From contig CALNYX010000038.1 of assembly GCA_942490925.1 (NCBI GenBank), positions 1 to 6,830 of the forward strand: a DNA stretch of 6,830 nucleotides. Reading direction: 5' to 3'. Below are positions 1-6,542 of the stretch, one piece after another; position 1 is the stretch's first letter; each line of letters begins with the position of its first letter. The stretch is from CALNYX01 sp942490925 (lineage in GTDB: Bacteria; Chlamydiota; Chlamydiia; Chlamydiales; JAAKFR01). The translations under genes and the position numbers were made by a program. The notes under the pieces were generated by a model that was given only the letters and a program-made list of their open reading frames with translations, was not told the origin of the DNA and ran no database searches.

Positions 1-1
1 T

Positions 2-1335
2 ATGAAATATGAAAAATGGTCGTTTGGCTACTGGCTTTTAATGAAATATGTTCAGTTTATTGATTGGATAATTTACAACAAAGTAATTTTAACGGATTAG
101 AAAAATCCCAAAAACAAGCCCATTGGTATTTTCTCCTGACCACCAAAATGCTTTGAGTGATCTGATGGTAATTTTGTTGCACACAAAATATCAACCCGTT
201 TGGTTAGCCCGGGCAGATATTTTCAAAAATAAAACAGCAGCCGCCATTTTAAGATTTCTCAAAATTATGCCAGTCTACCGCATGCGCGATGGAAAGGAAA
301 ACCTTTTAAAAAACGAAGAAACCTTTTCAAATTCAATAAAAGTTTTAAAAAATAACGTGCCTCTTGGTCTTTTCCCCGAGGCTGCACATTCCGGAAAAAG
401 ACAAATGCTGGCTCATAAAAAAGCAGTGCCCCGTATTGTTTTTATGGCCGAAGAAAAATCAGAAAAAAACCTTGACATCCAAATTATACCCACCGGGATT
501 TATTATAGCCACTACTGGAAGTTTAACAGAAACCTGATTGTAAATTTTGGCAAACCAATTCAGGTAAATGACTTTCTCGAAGAATATAAAGAAAGTGAAC
601 TTGCAGCTACTCAAAGTTTAAGACAGAGGATTATGGATGAAATGCAATCTGTGGTGTTGAATATAAAAAGTAAAAATCATTACACAGATTTTGAAAATAT
701 CAGAGAAATTTATGGGAAACATTATCTAAAAAGGCAAAACAAAAAATATTCTGTATCAAACCTGTTTTTCTCTGACAAAAAAATGGTAGAACAGTTAGAT
801 TCACTCGAAGAAAGCGATGAAAAAATGTTGAAGATTTGGTGAATTTGACAAATTTATATGCATCGAAAATTAGGAAAGCTAAAATTTAGCCGACCTGGTT
901 GCTTGAAAAATCTGAATTATAACTGGGTCAAGATTGGAATTAATAAACTGATACTTTTAATTAGTTTCCCTGTGTTTGTTTTTGGATTTGTATTTAATGC
1001 CATTCCGTTTTTTCTTATCGACATTATCACAAGGAAAAAGATAAAGTGATGTTGGGTTTTGGAGCACCTTCTTTTTGGTTCTGGGTTTAATCGTATTTCC
1101 CTTGTTTTATTTAATTGAGTTTTTTGCAGTTTCCTGGCTCATTCCTGGTGTTTGGTTAAAACTAGCCTTTGTCGCATCTCTCCCATTTGCAGGTAAACTG
1201 GCTTTTTTATGGTATATTTTATTCAGAAAAACGGTTGGAAGAATTCGATTGCTATTTTTGAATATTTTTAACAGAAAGAAATACAACGAACTTTTTGATG
1301 AAAAAGATAAGCTCTATAAAAGTTTGATAGTTTGA
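2..1335 (+). pseudogene. Frameshifted lysophospholipid acyltransferase (PlsC-like), Bacteroidetes type
   Basis: This is one gene spread over several frames. Acyltransferases of this family move an acyl group onto a lysophospholipid or glycerol phosphate at the inner membrane. The frame from 123 to 842 carries the catalytic half: a DHQNALSD block (H and D five residues apart, a variant of the usual HX4D), a YRMRDGKENL block, an FPEAAH block matching the FPEG motif, and an IIPTGIYYSHY block. The start is ATG 2 or 41, or lies outside the window. The frame opened at 2 stops at 98-100. Restoring one A in each of the runs at 91-92, 101-105 and 110-114, and two T at 129-132, joins it smoothly into the catalytic frame. 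Further shifts lie near 830, 880-915 and 1046. The C-terminal part (858-1335) is strongly hydrophobic in two blocks and ends at TGA 1333-1335. It may be intact in the organism and broken only by sequencing error. Family call good; exact substrate unknown. Confidence 0.85.
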
Positions 1336-1359
1336 TAAATGCATAGAAACGGATGAATT

Positions 1360-1503
1360 CTACCTTTCACATTTTTCCTTTTCTGTCTCGCCTTGTACGC
1401 TGAAATTTGTCTTCAAAGTTCCTTTTCGAAGAAAATGTCTTTTTCTTTTATGAAATGCCCCCTGATAGGCAGGATCATTACTGATTTCCTTTGCCTGTCT
1501 ACC
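1360..1503. other. Probable junction between AT-rich bacterial DNA and phage DNA
   Basis: The minus-strand scaffold frame reads like a phage protein up to the residues SKYDDFVDVVSG, whose last codon is 1503-1501. The following 46 codons, to the TAG at 1362-1360, read as a basic tail that does not resemble the scaffold C-terminus I expect. Part of this stretch also reads openly in other minus frames: one ends in RDRKGKM and TGA at 1369-1367, and another runs through GHFIKEKDIFFEKEL. That would suit the frameshifted end of a bacterial gene converging on the acyltransferase gene. Base composition falls towards the left. The exact join cannot be fixed by eye; somewhere between about 1440 and 1503 is most likely. 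No tRNA or direct repeat marking an attachment site is visible. Confidence 0.55.
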
Positions 1504-2127
1504 GCTCACCACATCAACAAAGTCATCATATTTGGACATGCCATTCATGAACTTTGATTCAAACTGAGCCTTTTGTTGCGCTTCAATTGCTTGAGACTGC
1601 TTTCTCTGCTCATCTTGAGCTATCGATTTCAGCTCATCACGCAAGAATCCACGGAATTGAGTTTCCCAGTCATCAGTAGACTCAGGGTCATACTTGTCAT
1701 GAAAGTCCTCAGTCATCTTGTCTATCTGTTGATCACTGGCTTGATGGCCGCCACGCTGAAACCTGTCACGAAACATCTGGTTCACTTCGGTTTCAGTGTA
1801 GGTCTTCTCATCTTTCTTCGTTGACTCGCCATACTCATCCATCCCGTCATCGGAAGCTTGAGCAGTTTCGTCAGTGCCACTATCAGCATCATCTCCAGTC
1901 GATTCAGCATCTAGTGTCGCAGCGCCTTCACTTCCCACATCATCAGATGAGCCATCGCCCTCAACTGGGGCGACATCATCATTGGTAGTAGCCGCAGAGG
2001 ATGCAACCTCTGTCGACTCTCCTTTTGGCTCATTAGTCTCTGAGGTCTCGCCTGCTTTAGGCACGTGGTGGTCAAAGCCACTCAAAATATCATCAACATT
2101 TGGTCTTTCCACTCTTGCATCAGCCAT
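1360..2127 (-). CDS. Phage scaffolding protein, P22 gp8-like, C-terminus replaced at junction
   Basis: Scaffolding proteins fill the procapsid, guide coat assembly and leave before or during packaging. As read, the frame encodes 255 residues from the ATG at 2127. That start is preferred over ATG 2139 and 2133 because GGAG at 2137-2134 stands six bases before it. Residues 25-100 are very rich in D, E, S, T, G and A. A charged, helical part follows (about 105-195: YTETEVNQMFRDRFQRGG, then DDWETQFRGFLRDELKS and a QEAQ-rich helix), then SKYDDFVDVVSG at 198-209. Position directly after the portal and the acidic, helical make-up support the call. After residue 209 the frame probably leaves phage DNA. 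P22 scaffold has 303 residues and a C-terminal helix-turn-helix that binds coat, so this copy would lack it. The tail shown here is basic (KRKRHFLRKG), so a native end cannot be fully excluded. Confidence 0.68.
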   Translation of the reverse strand: MADARVERPNVDDILSGFDHHVPKAGETSETNEPKGESTEVASSAATTNDDVAPVEGDGSSDDVGSEGAATLDAESTGDDADSGTDETAQASDDGMDEYGESTKKDEKTYTETEVNQMFRDRFQRGGHQASDQQIDKMTEDFHDKYDPESTDDWETQFRGFLRDELKSIAQDEQRKQSQAIEAQQKAQFESKFMNGMSKYDDFVDVVSGRQAKEISNDPAYQGAFHKRKRHFLRKGTLKTNFSVQGETEKEKCER

Positions 2128-2133
2128 ATACAT

Positions 2134-2137
2134 CTCC
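2134..2137 (-). promoter_or_regulatory. Ribosome binding site deciding the scaffold start
   Basis: GGAG at 2137-2134 lies six bases before ATG 2127. It is formed by the first two codons of the longer reading (ATG GAG at 2139-2134), so that longer start has no comparable site. It sits just after the portal stop TAA (2141-2139), which suggests that portal and scaffold are translated by closely following ribosomes. Confidence 0.6.
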
Positions 2138-2138
2138 A

Positions 2139-4232
2139 TTATTTTTCTTTCGGTTCTTTTGGTTCACTCACATCACCCAAATGGGTAAGGATTTTCACTA
2201 AATTATTTGCATGAGCTATTTGAGCGTCACTTTCCGTTCGCCCAGTCTCAGCCAAATAACGTAGCATTTGCTCACGCAACGCACTTGCCTCTTCCAGTCT
2301 CTGGGTCTGTAACTCCTGCATCTTCTGCTGGTAGTCCATCCCCATCTTTTCTTTATTCTGCTCAAGCTTCGCCATCTCTAGCTGATATTTCTGATCAGCC
2401 TCTTTGGCTTTCAGCATGAGCGCCATGACTTCAGGAGGTGGTGAATCATCTTTCTTCTCAAGTGGCTTGCCAGTCTTGCCTGCCTCGATAATCTGAGGAT
2501 CTACCAATGTGCGTAGGCGATTACGCAACTCAGTCTTATTCGATAGCGGCAGGTTATCAGCGTAAAGATCGGCAATCATGTTGAATGTGCCAGGTGAAGC
2601 ATTCAGAACGAGCTGCAAGCTTTCAAGCGCTTCACGCTGCTGACCTTCCCATGATGGGCCAGGGACTAATCGAATCTTAAACTCGCCCTTGGTCATGTCA
2701 TTGTCGACAGTGTTGGCATACTCATCACTTGGCTCATTGAGGTTGACCGGACGACGACCTGTGTCTGGCATATCCAGCGTTACCCTTCGAGGCGTGTCGT
2801 AAATACGCGAGATCATTTGATTGAGGATATATCCGGCAGCAGCAATGGCTCGATTCAATGAATCGTAAGCAATAATGTTGTTTTTCATGCCCTGCTGGAC
2901 ACGCTTATCAATCGCAATACCTGATGACTCATTGCCTTGAGCCCCCATTCTGGTGTCGTACATACCAGTGTTGGTTTCAATATCACGCAAGGTTCGCTCA
3001 TACTGAATCGTTAATGATTGTGGCAGCTCAGGAGGCGTTAAACGCTCAGGCTTAGTGCCGTGATCTGGATCCACATCATAAATCAATGCACCCTGATGAC
3101 GAGCAGGATCACGCCAGATACGTTGAGTTTCAGGTGATTTAACATTCTTCTTCGATGCCATGAACTGGTCATAGCGACTGACCTTCAGAATGTAAGCGCT
3201 TTGTGTTGCGAGATAGTTCAGATACTTCTGCGCATCTTCAGCGTCCTTGAAGTAAGGAATAGTTATCTGCTGACCCTTCTTGTCATAATAGCTGTCTTGA
3301 TCAACGAAGAAGATGGAGAGATCGTCGGCAGTGAGCTCAGTCTCCTCAAGAATATAATCCCCGGCGCATTCATAGCATTTAATAACGCTTGGGTAGATTG
3401 TACGCTTCTTAACAATCTCATATGAATTGCCATGCTCATCAACATAGAAGGTAACGGACTTGCCTTCGACATCAACATCGAGTTCCTTGAATTTAATTTC
3501 AAGCTCCTTACTGTTATAGCTTTCACCATCGCTTAATTCATAAAGGGTGTCTTTCTTAATCTCTCGACGCTGACAGTAGGTAACCGTTATCTCTTTCTCA
3601 TTCGACCATACATAAGACTGGTCAAGATCACCGTGCGATGTACCAATGTTGTTATTGATACGTGCGCCATACTTTGCCTTGAATTTGGCTCGACTCATGC
3701 GACGAGTGAAACCAGCGTGCATGCCATCAATCTTACATGGATGCTCAGCGGTTGGATCCCAGAAACACTTGGTCGCGTCCGTTACCTTTTCAAACTTAGG
3801 CTCTTGATCAAATGATTTGTGATTTATATAAATAGTGTTGAGCCAGAACGCACCAAAGCCACCAATGATGGCTTGCTTGAATGCTTCTTGATAGATGACT
3901 TGAGTGTCTGAATTAAAGCTGATGTTCTTGACGAGCGCTTTGCGAGTATCGACCACCTCAACCGGGACTTGATCTTGTGGCTCTAGCTCAAGGTTGGGTG
4001 TGTTCTCACGCTGATCCGCTAAGATGGCTCGGGATAGAGGTGAGAGCTTGTTCATGACCAGTGGCTTTTTCTTGTAGGTCTTGAAGAGCTTCTCCTCATC
4101 CTTATCCCACTGACGGCCCATCACGAAATCAAACCAGTAATGATAGTTCTTGATATTGTCACTGAAGTAATCGCGCCACGTTTCAACGTACCCGCGAATC
4201 TCTTTACATAAATTATCGTCTTTACGTGGCAT
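2139..4232 (-). CDS. Phage portal protein, P22 gp1-like
   Basis: The portal forms a dodecameric ring at one capsid vertex, where the terminase docks and DNA enters and leaves. The 697 residues fit the P22-type portal (725 in P22). Recognisable parts in order: an N-terminal stem of the LSPLSRAILADQRENTPNLELEP kind (63-85), a FKQAIIGGFGAFWLN block (118-132), a middle region with YYDKKGQQITIPY (315-327) and YILKVSRYDQFMAS (347-360), the ETNTGMYDTRMGAQGNESSG block followed by a long helix and IYDTPRRVTL (419-486), and RLVPGPSWEGQQREALESLQ (521-540). A Q/E/K-rich coiled coil (about 600-665) ends the protein, comparable to the helical barrel end of the P22 portal. It starts at ATG 4232, four bases after a strong TCCTTCCTT-complement site (4245-4237). 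It follows the large terminase by 39 bases and leads directly into the scaffold gene. No interruption is seen. Confidence 0.93.
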   Translation of the reverse strand: MPRKDDNLCKEIRGYVETWRDYFSDNIKNYHYWFDFVMGRQWDKDEEKLFKTYKKKPLVMNKLSPLSRAILADQRENTPNLELEPQDQVPVEVVDTRKALVKNISFNSDTQVIYQEAFKQAIIGGFGAFWLNTIYINHKSFDQEPKFEKVTDATKCFWDPTAEHPCKIDGMHAGFTRRMSRAKFKAKYGARINNNIGTSHGDLDQSYVWSNEKEITVTYCQRREIKKDTLYELSDGESYNSKELEIKFKELDVDVEGKSVTFYVDEHGNSYEIVKKRTIYPSVIKCYECAGDYILEETELTADDLSIFFVDQDSYYDKKGQQITIPYFKDAEDAQKYLNYLATQSAYILKVSRYDQFMASKKNVKSPETQRIWRDPARHQGALIYDVDPDHGTKPERLTPPELPQSLTIQYERTLRDIETNTGMYDTRMGAQGNESSGIAIDKRVQQGMKNNIIAYDSLNRAIAAAGYILNQMISRIYDTPRRVTLDMPDTGRRPVNLNEPSDEYANTVDNDMTKGEFKIRLVPGPSWEGQQREALESLQLVLNASPGTFNMIADLYADNLPLSNKTELRNRLRTLVDPQIIEAGKTGKPLEKKDDSPPPEVMALMLKAKEADQKYQLEMAKLEQNKEKMGMDYQQKMQELQTQRLEEASALREQMLRYLAETGRTESDAQIAHANNLVKILTHLGDVSEPKEPKEK

Positions 4233-4236
4233 GTAG

Positions 4237-4245
4237 TCCTTCCTT
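4237..4245 (-). promoter_or_regulatory. Strong ribosome binding site of the portal gene
   Basis: AAGGAAGGA reads on the minus strand at 4245-4237, four bases before ATG 4232. The purine-rich double site is strong in Escherichia coli terms. Such sites are unusual in Bacteroidetes genes, which supports a different host for this part of the window. Confidence 0.6.
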
Positions 4246-4271
4246 AGCTAATTTGGGCAAATTGTATTCTA

Positions 4272-5792
4272 TCAATAAAACATCCCATCTTCACGAGTGG
4301 GAGGTGGTGGCGTATAAATATCAGGTTGCGCCACATCGTAGAACCCACCAGCGAAAGTTAACATGAGCGCATCTGCCTCATCAGGTGATGGCAAACCACG
4401 CTTCCTTAGATCATCTTTACTTTCCAGCTGAAGCTGATTGTTACTATTGAACTTGTAACCAATATTACACAGCGCACCATGCAATCCATCATCATCAGGT
4501 ATCTCGACTGGCATATCCTGCATCAACCAATCTCGCCCCTCTCCCCACAACTCAGCACGTTTGTTCTTGTACTTTTCACGGTTGCTAGCTCTATTGGCGA
4601 CGTTGATTCCTTGCACCATATCATATCCCAGCTCAAGGAGCCTATCGACCACCCCCGCGCCTATGCCGATCATGTCGATATAAACATGCGCTGGCTTTTC
4701 TTCATCGATGACCTTGGCAACTCGTCCTGCGATCTGCATGGTGTTGTGGTTGTAGAACTTCTCCAGCTTATATGCTCGACGACCACGACGACGCACAATC
4801 GTGCAGGCGTCCTTGTCGCTGATCGCTGGATCAACCCCAATCGATAATGCTGATTCAGTCTCAACCTGATTCTTTCTGGCGCGCATCACATAGAGTGATG
4901 ACAAGAATGCATTCTCAATCGGATTGCGGAAAGCTTCCGCTGCCGTCATGGGATACTCTTGCTTGAATTGCTCCAAGCCTAGTTCCCAGTCTTTACTAAA
5001 CTCAGCGATCTTCAAGCGTCGCCAGATCAAATGATCGTTAGTCAGCCCATCCTCACCGTATTGCTGGAGCAGCTCGTTCTCTTCAGAGGTAGGCTCAAAG
5101 CCCTCCATGTGATGAGAGTATTCGTCTTGCCAATACCACGGCACAAAGATCGCCTGATACTCAGATTCGGATGACATGGCTGAATGCCAAATGTTGTAGA
5201 AGTAGTTCCCGATCCCGTTGGCTGTGCTCTCCAGAATAATCTCGGTGCCCTTCTCACGACTGACTGCCTGCATGACACCTTTCGCGTGCTCTTCAGCGTG
5301 AGGCCAGAATGCTACCTCGGAACCATGAAACAACTGAATCGTTGATGATCGTCCAGCACCTTTGTTGCCTGCTGTACCAACGGCATAACCTGAATCGAGT
5401 GCCTTGAAGTGAAGCTTAGTGGCAGCGAGCGCATCAGGTTTGGGAATGAGTCCTTCTGGCATGTAATCAATGTAACGTCGCGTCATCTCAAAAAGGTTAT
5501 TAGTCGCTTCTTGCTCGTGCGTGAGAATGTAGGTCTTGGTACCTTTCCTGATGACAGTCTTTTGCGTGAAGCGTCCCTCAATGAGAGTCGAGCAACCTTG
5601 CTGTCGACCTTTGAGCACGACCGCTCTGACCATGCCAATCTCTTTGAGCTGTCGTTCGAGACAATTGTGAATGTGCCGTTGAGCACGATTCATGATGAAA
5701 GGTTTAATCTGACCTGACTTACTTCTTATCTTAAGAAAATTCTCCGCAAAGAACTCGAAGTCTTGGAGGTGGGCAATCAATTCAGGTTTCAA
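4272..5792 (-). CDS. Phage terminase large subunit (packaging ATPase and nuclease)
   Basis: The large terminase cuts concatemeric DNA and drives it through the portal using ATP. The 506 residues match the usual length (499 in P22 gp2). The ATPase half shows a variant Walker A, KGRQQGCST (61-69), a Walker B-like strand ending LFHGSEVAFW with E159 as the likely catalytic acid, and the coupling motif LESTANG (187-193). The nuclease half has an RNase H-like fold signature: D321 in SIGVDPAISDKDA, D373 in HVYIDMIGIGAG and D474 in SPDEADALMLTFA, the acidic residues expected to hold metal. The start is TTG at 5792-5790. A stop lies four codons upstream in frame, and the first ATG is 33 codons in, too late for the N-terminus. 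TTG overlaps the TGA of the preceding gene (5791-5789). AGAGG at 5807-5803 is a candidate ribosome site, ten bases away. Confidence 0.95.
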   Translation of the reverse strand: MKPELIAHLQDFEFFAENFLKIRSKSGQIKPFIMNRAQRHIHNCLERQLKEIGMVRAVVLKGRQQGCSTLIEGRFTQKTVIRKGTKTYILTHEQEATNNLFEMTRRYIDYMPEGLIPKPDALAATKLHFKALDSGYAVGTAGNKGAGRSSTIQLFHGSEVAFWPHAEEHAKGVMQAVSREKGTEIILESTANGIGNYFYNIWHSAMSSESEYQAIFVPWYWQDEYSHHMEGFEPTSEENELLQQYGEDGLTNDHLIWRRLKIAEFSKDWELGLEQFKQEYPMTAAEAFRNPIENAFLSSLYVMRARKNQVETESALSIGVDPAISDKDACTIVRRRGRRAYKLEKFYNHNTMQIAGRVAKVIDEEKPAHVYIDMIGIGAGVVDRLLELGYDMVQGINVANRASNREKYKNKRAELWGEGRDWLMQDMPVEIPDDDGLHGALCNIGYKFNSNNQLQLESKDDLRKRGLPSPDEADALMLTFAGGFYDVAQPDIYTPPPPTREDGMFY

Positions 5793-6124
5793 TCTTTTTT
5801 AGCCTCTAATGCAATTTGGAGCAGTTCGACCAATGATTTGTTCACGTCATCGTCTTTATCTTTCTCGCGCCACTTCGCCTTGGTCTTCAACCAAAACATC
5901 ATGGAAGCTGGGTCTTTATCGATGACGGCTTTATGGAATAGAGAACGCGCAACCTTAGCATTTGCTTCAATCGCACCACTATCAAGCTCCTGACGATAAT
6001 ACTTGTACAGAGTTTTTACATCTATACCGAGGTAGGTGGCAATCTCTTCTTGTGTCACACCAAAACTGACGAATTCTCGGACACGTTCCTTCTTGTCTGG
6101 TGTAGCGTCATGTGGCGTCCTCAT
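5789..6124 (-). CDS. Small terminase-like DNA-binding protein with helix-turn-helix
   Basis: The 111-residue protein has a clear helix-turn-helix at about residues 22-46 (GVTQEEIATYLGIDVKTLYK, then YYRQEL). A helical stretch follows, with GAIEANAKVARSLFHKA and MMFWLKTKAKWREK, and then an acidic and helical end. This layout is common for the short protein coded just before the large terminase in prophages of Proteobacteria. Small terminases recognise the packaging site on the phage genome and hand it to the large subunit. It starts at ATG 6124, with AGGAGA at 6135-6130 five bases upstream. Its TGA stop overlaps the TTG start of the large subunit, which suggests coupled translation. It is shorter than P22 gp3 (162 residues). 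It could instead be a regulator, but its place and shape make the terminase role more likely. Confidence 0.85.
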   Translation of the reverse strand: MRTPHDATPDKKERVREFVSFGVTQEEIATYLGIDVKTLYKYYRQELDSGAIEANAKVARSLFHKAVIDKDPASMMFWLKTKAKWREKDKDDDVNKSLVELLQIALEAKKD

Positions 6125-6141
6125 GGCAATCTCCTGCGACT

Positions 6142-6171
6142 AAAAGGGCTTTAGTTACCCAAAACCCTTTT
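6142..6171 (-). terminator. Hairpin in the leader of the small terminase gene, possible attenuator
   Basis: AAAAGGG (6142-6148) pairs with CCCTTTT (6165-6171), giving a seven-base stem. Three inner T-A pairs (6150-6152 with 6161-6163) close it further around an eight-base loop. A and T runs flank the stem on both strands, so it could act as a weak terminator in either direction. On the minus strand it lies after the stop of the 65-residue gene and six bases before the ribosome site of the small terminase gene. It may therefore limit read-through or cover the start. The T run on that strand is short and mostly inside the stem, so termination is uncertain. Confidence 0.4.
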
Positions 6172-6193
6172 TATAGTCTGGACTTTAAACAGT

Positions 6194-6391
6194 TTATCGG
6201 CTTTTTGGCTTGCCCATTTCCTGCTTATTTACCTTCGCACCTTGCAAGCCTTGAGGCTGCTTGTCGCGATTAGCTTTGTTGCTTAGATCATGACAACCCA
6301 TCATGCGGTTCGTTTCTTCTACATTTCTAGCATTTACGCTATCCATGCAGTATTGAACGCCTGTTAGGTCTTTTTTGCCGTATTCACTCAT
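6194..6391 (-). CDS. Small hydrophilic phage protein of unknown function
   Basis: I do not recognise this 65-residue protein. The start is ATG 6391, not the longer frame opened at 6544, because AAGGAG at 6403-6398 stands six bases before it, and the upstream extension would run through the promoter region. The protein is hydrophilic and has no membrane segment or signal peptide. It starts MSEYGKKDLTGVQYCMDSVN, has two cysteines (15 and 33) and two histidine/methionine-rich spots (MMGCHD at 30-35), and ends in a basic, Q/K-rich, probably disordered tail. It is the first gene of the minus-strand packaging operon, separated from the small terminase by 69 bases with a hairpin. The good ribosome site and compact fit between promoter and terminase genes make it a likely real gene. 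A role in packaging or late control would be a guess. Confidence 0.7.
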   Translation of the reverse strand: MSEYGKKDLTGVQYCMDSVNARNVEETNRMMGCHDLSNKANRDKQPQGLQGAKVNKQEMGKPKSR

Positions 6392-6397
6392 GAGTAT

Positions 6398-6403
6398 CTC
6401 CTT
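6398..6403 (-). promoter_or_regulatory. Ribosome binding site deciding the start of the 65-residue protein
   Basis: AAGGAG on the minus strand, six bases before ATG 6391. It is a full match to the core Shine-Dalgarno sequence and is the reason to reject the 116-residue reading that begins at 6544. Confidence 0.7.
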
Positions 6404-6429
6404 GAAATGTTTAATCCGGATGAACTTGT

Positions 6430-6458
6430 ATAGTAAAGCAGCAATCACCTTTCTGCAA
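6430..6458 (-). promoter_or_regulatory. Weak sigma70-type promoter candidate for the packaging operon
   Basis: On the minus strand TTGCAG (6458-6453) and TACTAT (6435-6430) are 17 bases apart. They match three of six and four of six consensus positions. It would start transcripts a little upstream of the 65-residue gene. The weak match would suit a late operon that needs a phage activator or antiterminator, but chance similarity is possible. Confidence 0.35.
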
Positions 6459-6476
6459 TTCATGCGCATATAAGTG

Positions 6477-6497
6477 TTGACGTTTGGCATTGACGTT
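6477..6497 (+). repeat. Direct repeat TTGACGTT, twice, inside the rightward promoter
   Basis: TTGACGTT occurs at 6477-6484 and again at 6490-6497, 13 bases apart. The first copy contains the -35 box and the second fills the spacer before the -10 box. A protein bound to both would block or shape the promoter, so this is a candidate operator. The repeat is short and chance cannot be excluded. Confidence 0.4.
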
Positions 6498-6505
6498 GTT
6501 ACACT
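6477..6505 (+). promoter_or_regulatory. Sigma70-type promoter for the rightward gene
   Basis: TTGACG (6477-6482) and TACACT (6500-6505) are separated by exactly 17 bases. They match five of six and four of six consensus positions. Transcription would begin near 6512, giving a leader of about 30 bases before ATG 6543, with AGAGGA at 6530-6535 as ribosome site. The -35 box is part of a direct repeat, so a repressor could act here. Confidence 0.6.
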
Positions 6506-6542
6506 ACATACATCAACAATAACTACATAAGAGGATACACAC

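Noticed and set aside
858..1335. Two separate small membrane protein genes after the acyltransferase
   Set aside because: The pieces continue the acyltransferase C-terminus across frameshifts; reading GAT at 1048 onward joins both into one hydrophobic domain.
1336..1503. Phage attachment site or integration boundary
   Set aside because: No tRNA, integrase gene or repeated core is visible, and the boundary cuts the scaffold gene, which a normal prophage end would not do.
1874..2188. Open frame on the + strand, rich in Ser, Pro and Ala
   Set aside because: It is the antisense shadow of the acidic scaffold region, whose repeated Asp/Ser/Gly codons leave the opposite strand free of stops.
3201..3529. 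Overlapping open frames on both strands within the portal gene
   Set aside because: They are shadows of the continuous portal frame and have no start signals or recognisable domains.
4479..4847. 122-residue + strand open frame inside the large terminase
   Set aside because: It lies opposite well-conserved nuclease motifs, has no ribosome site, and its translation shows no domain.
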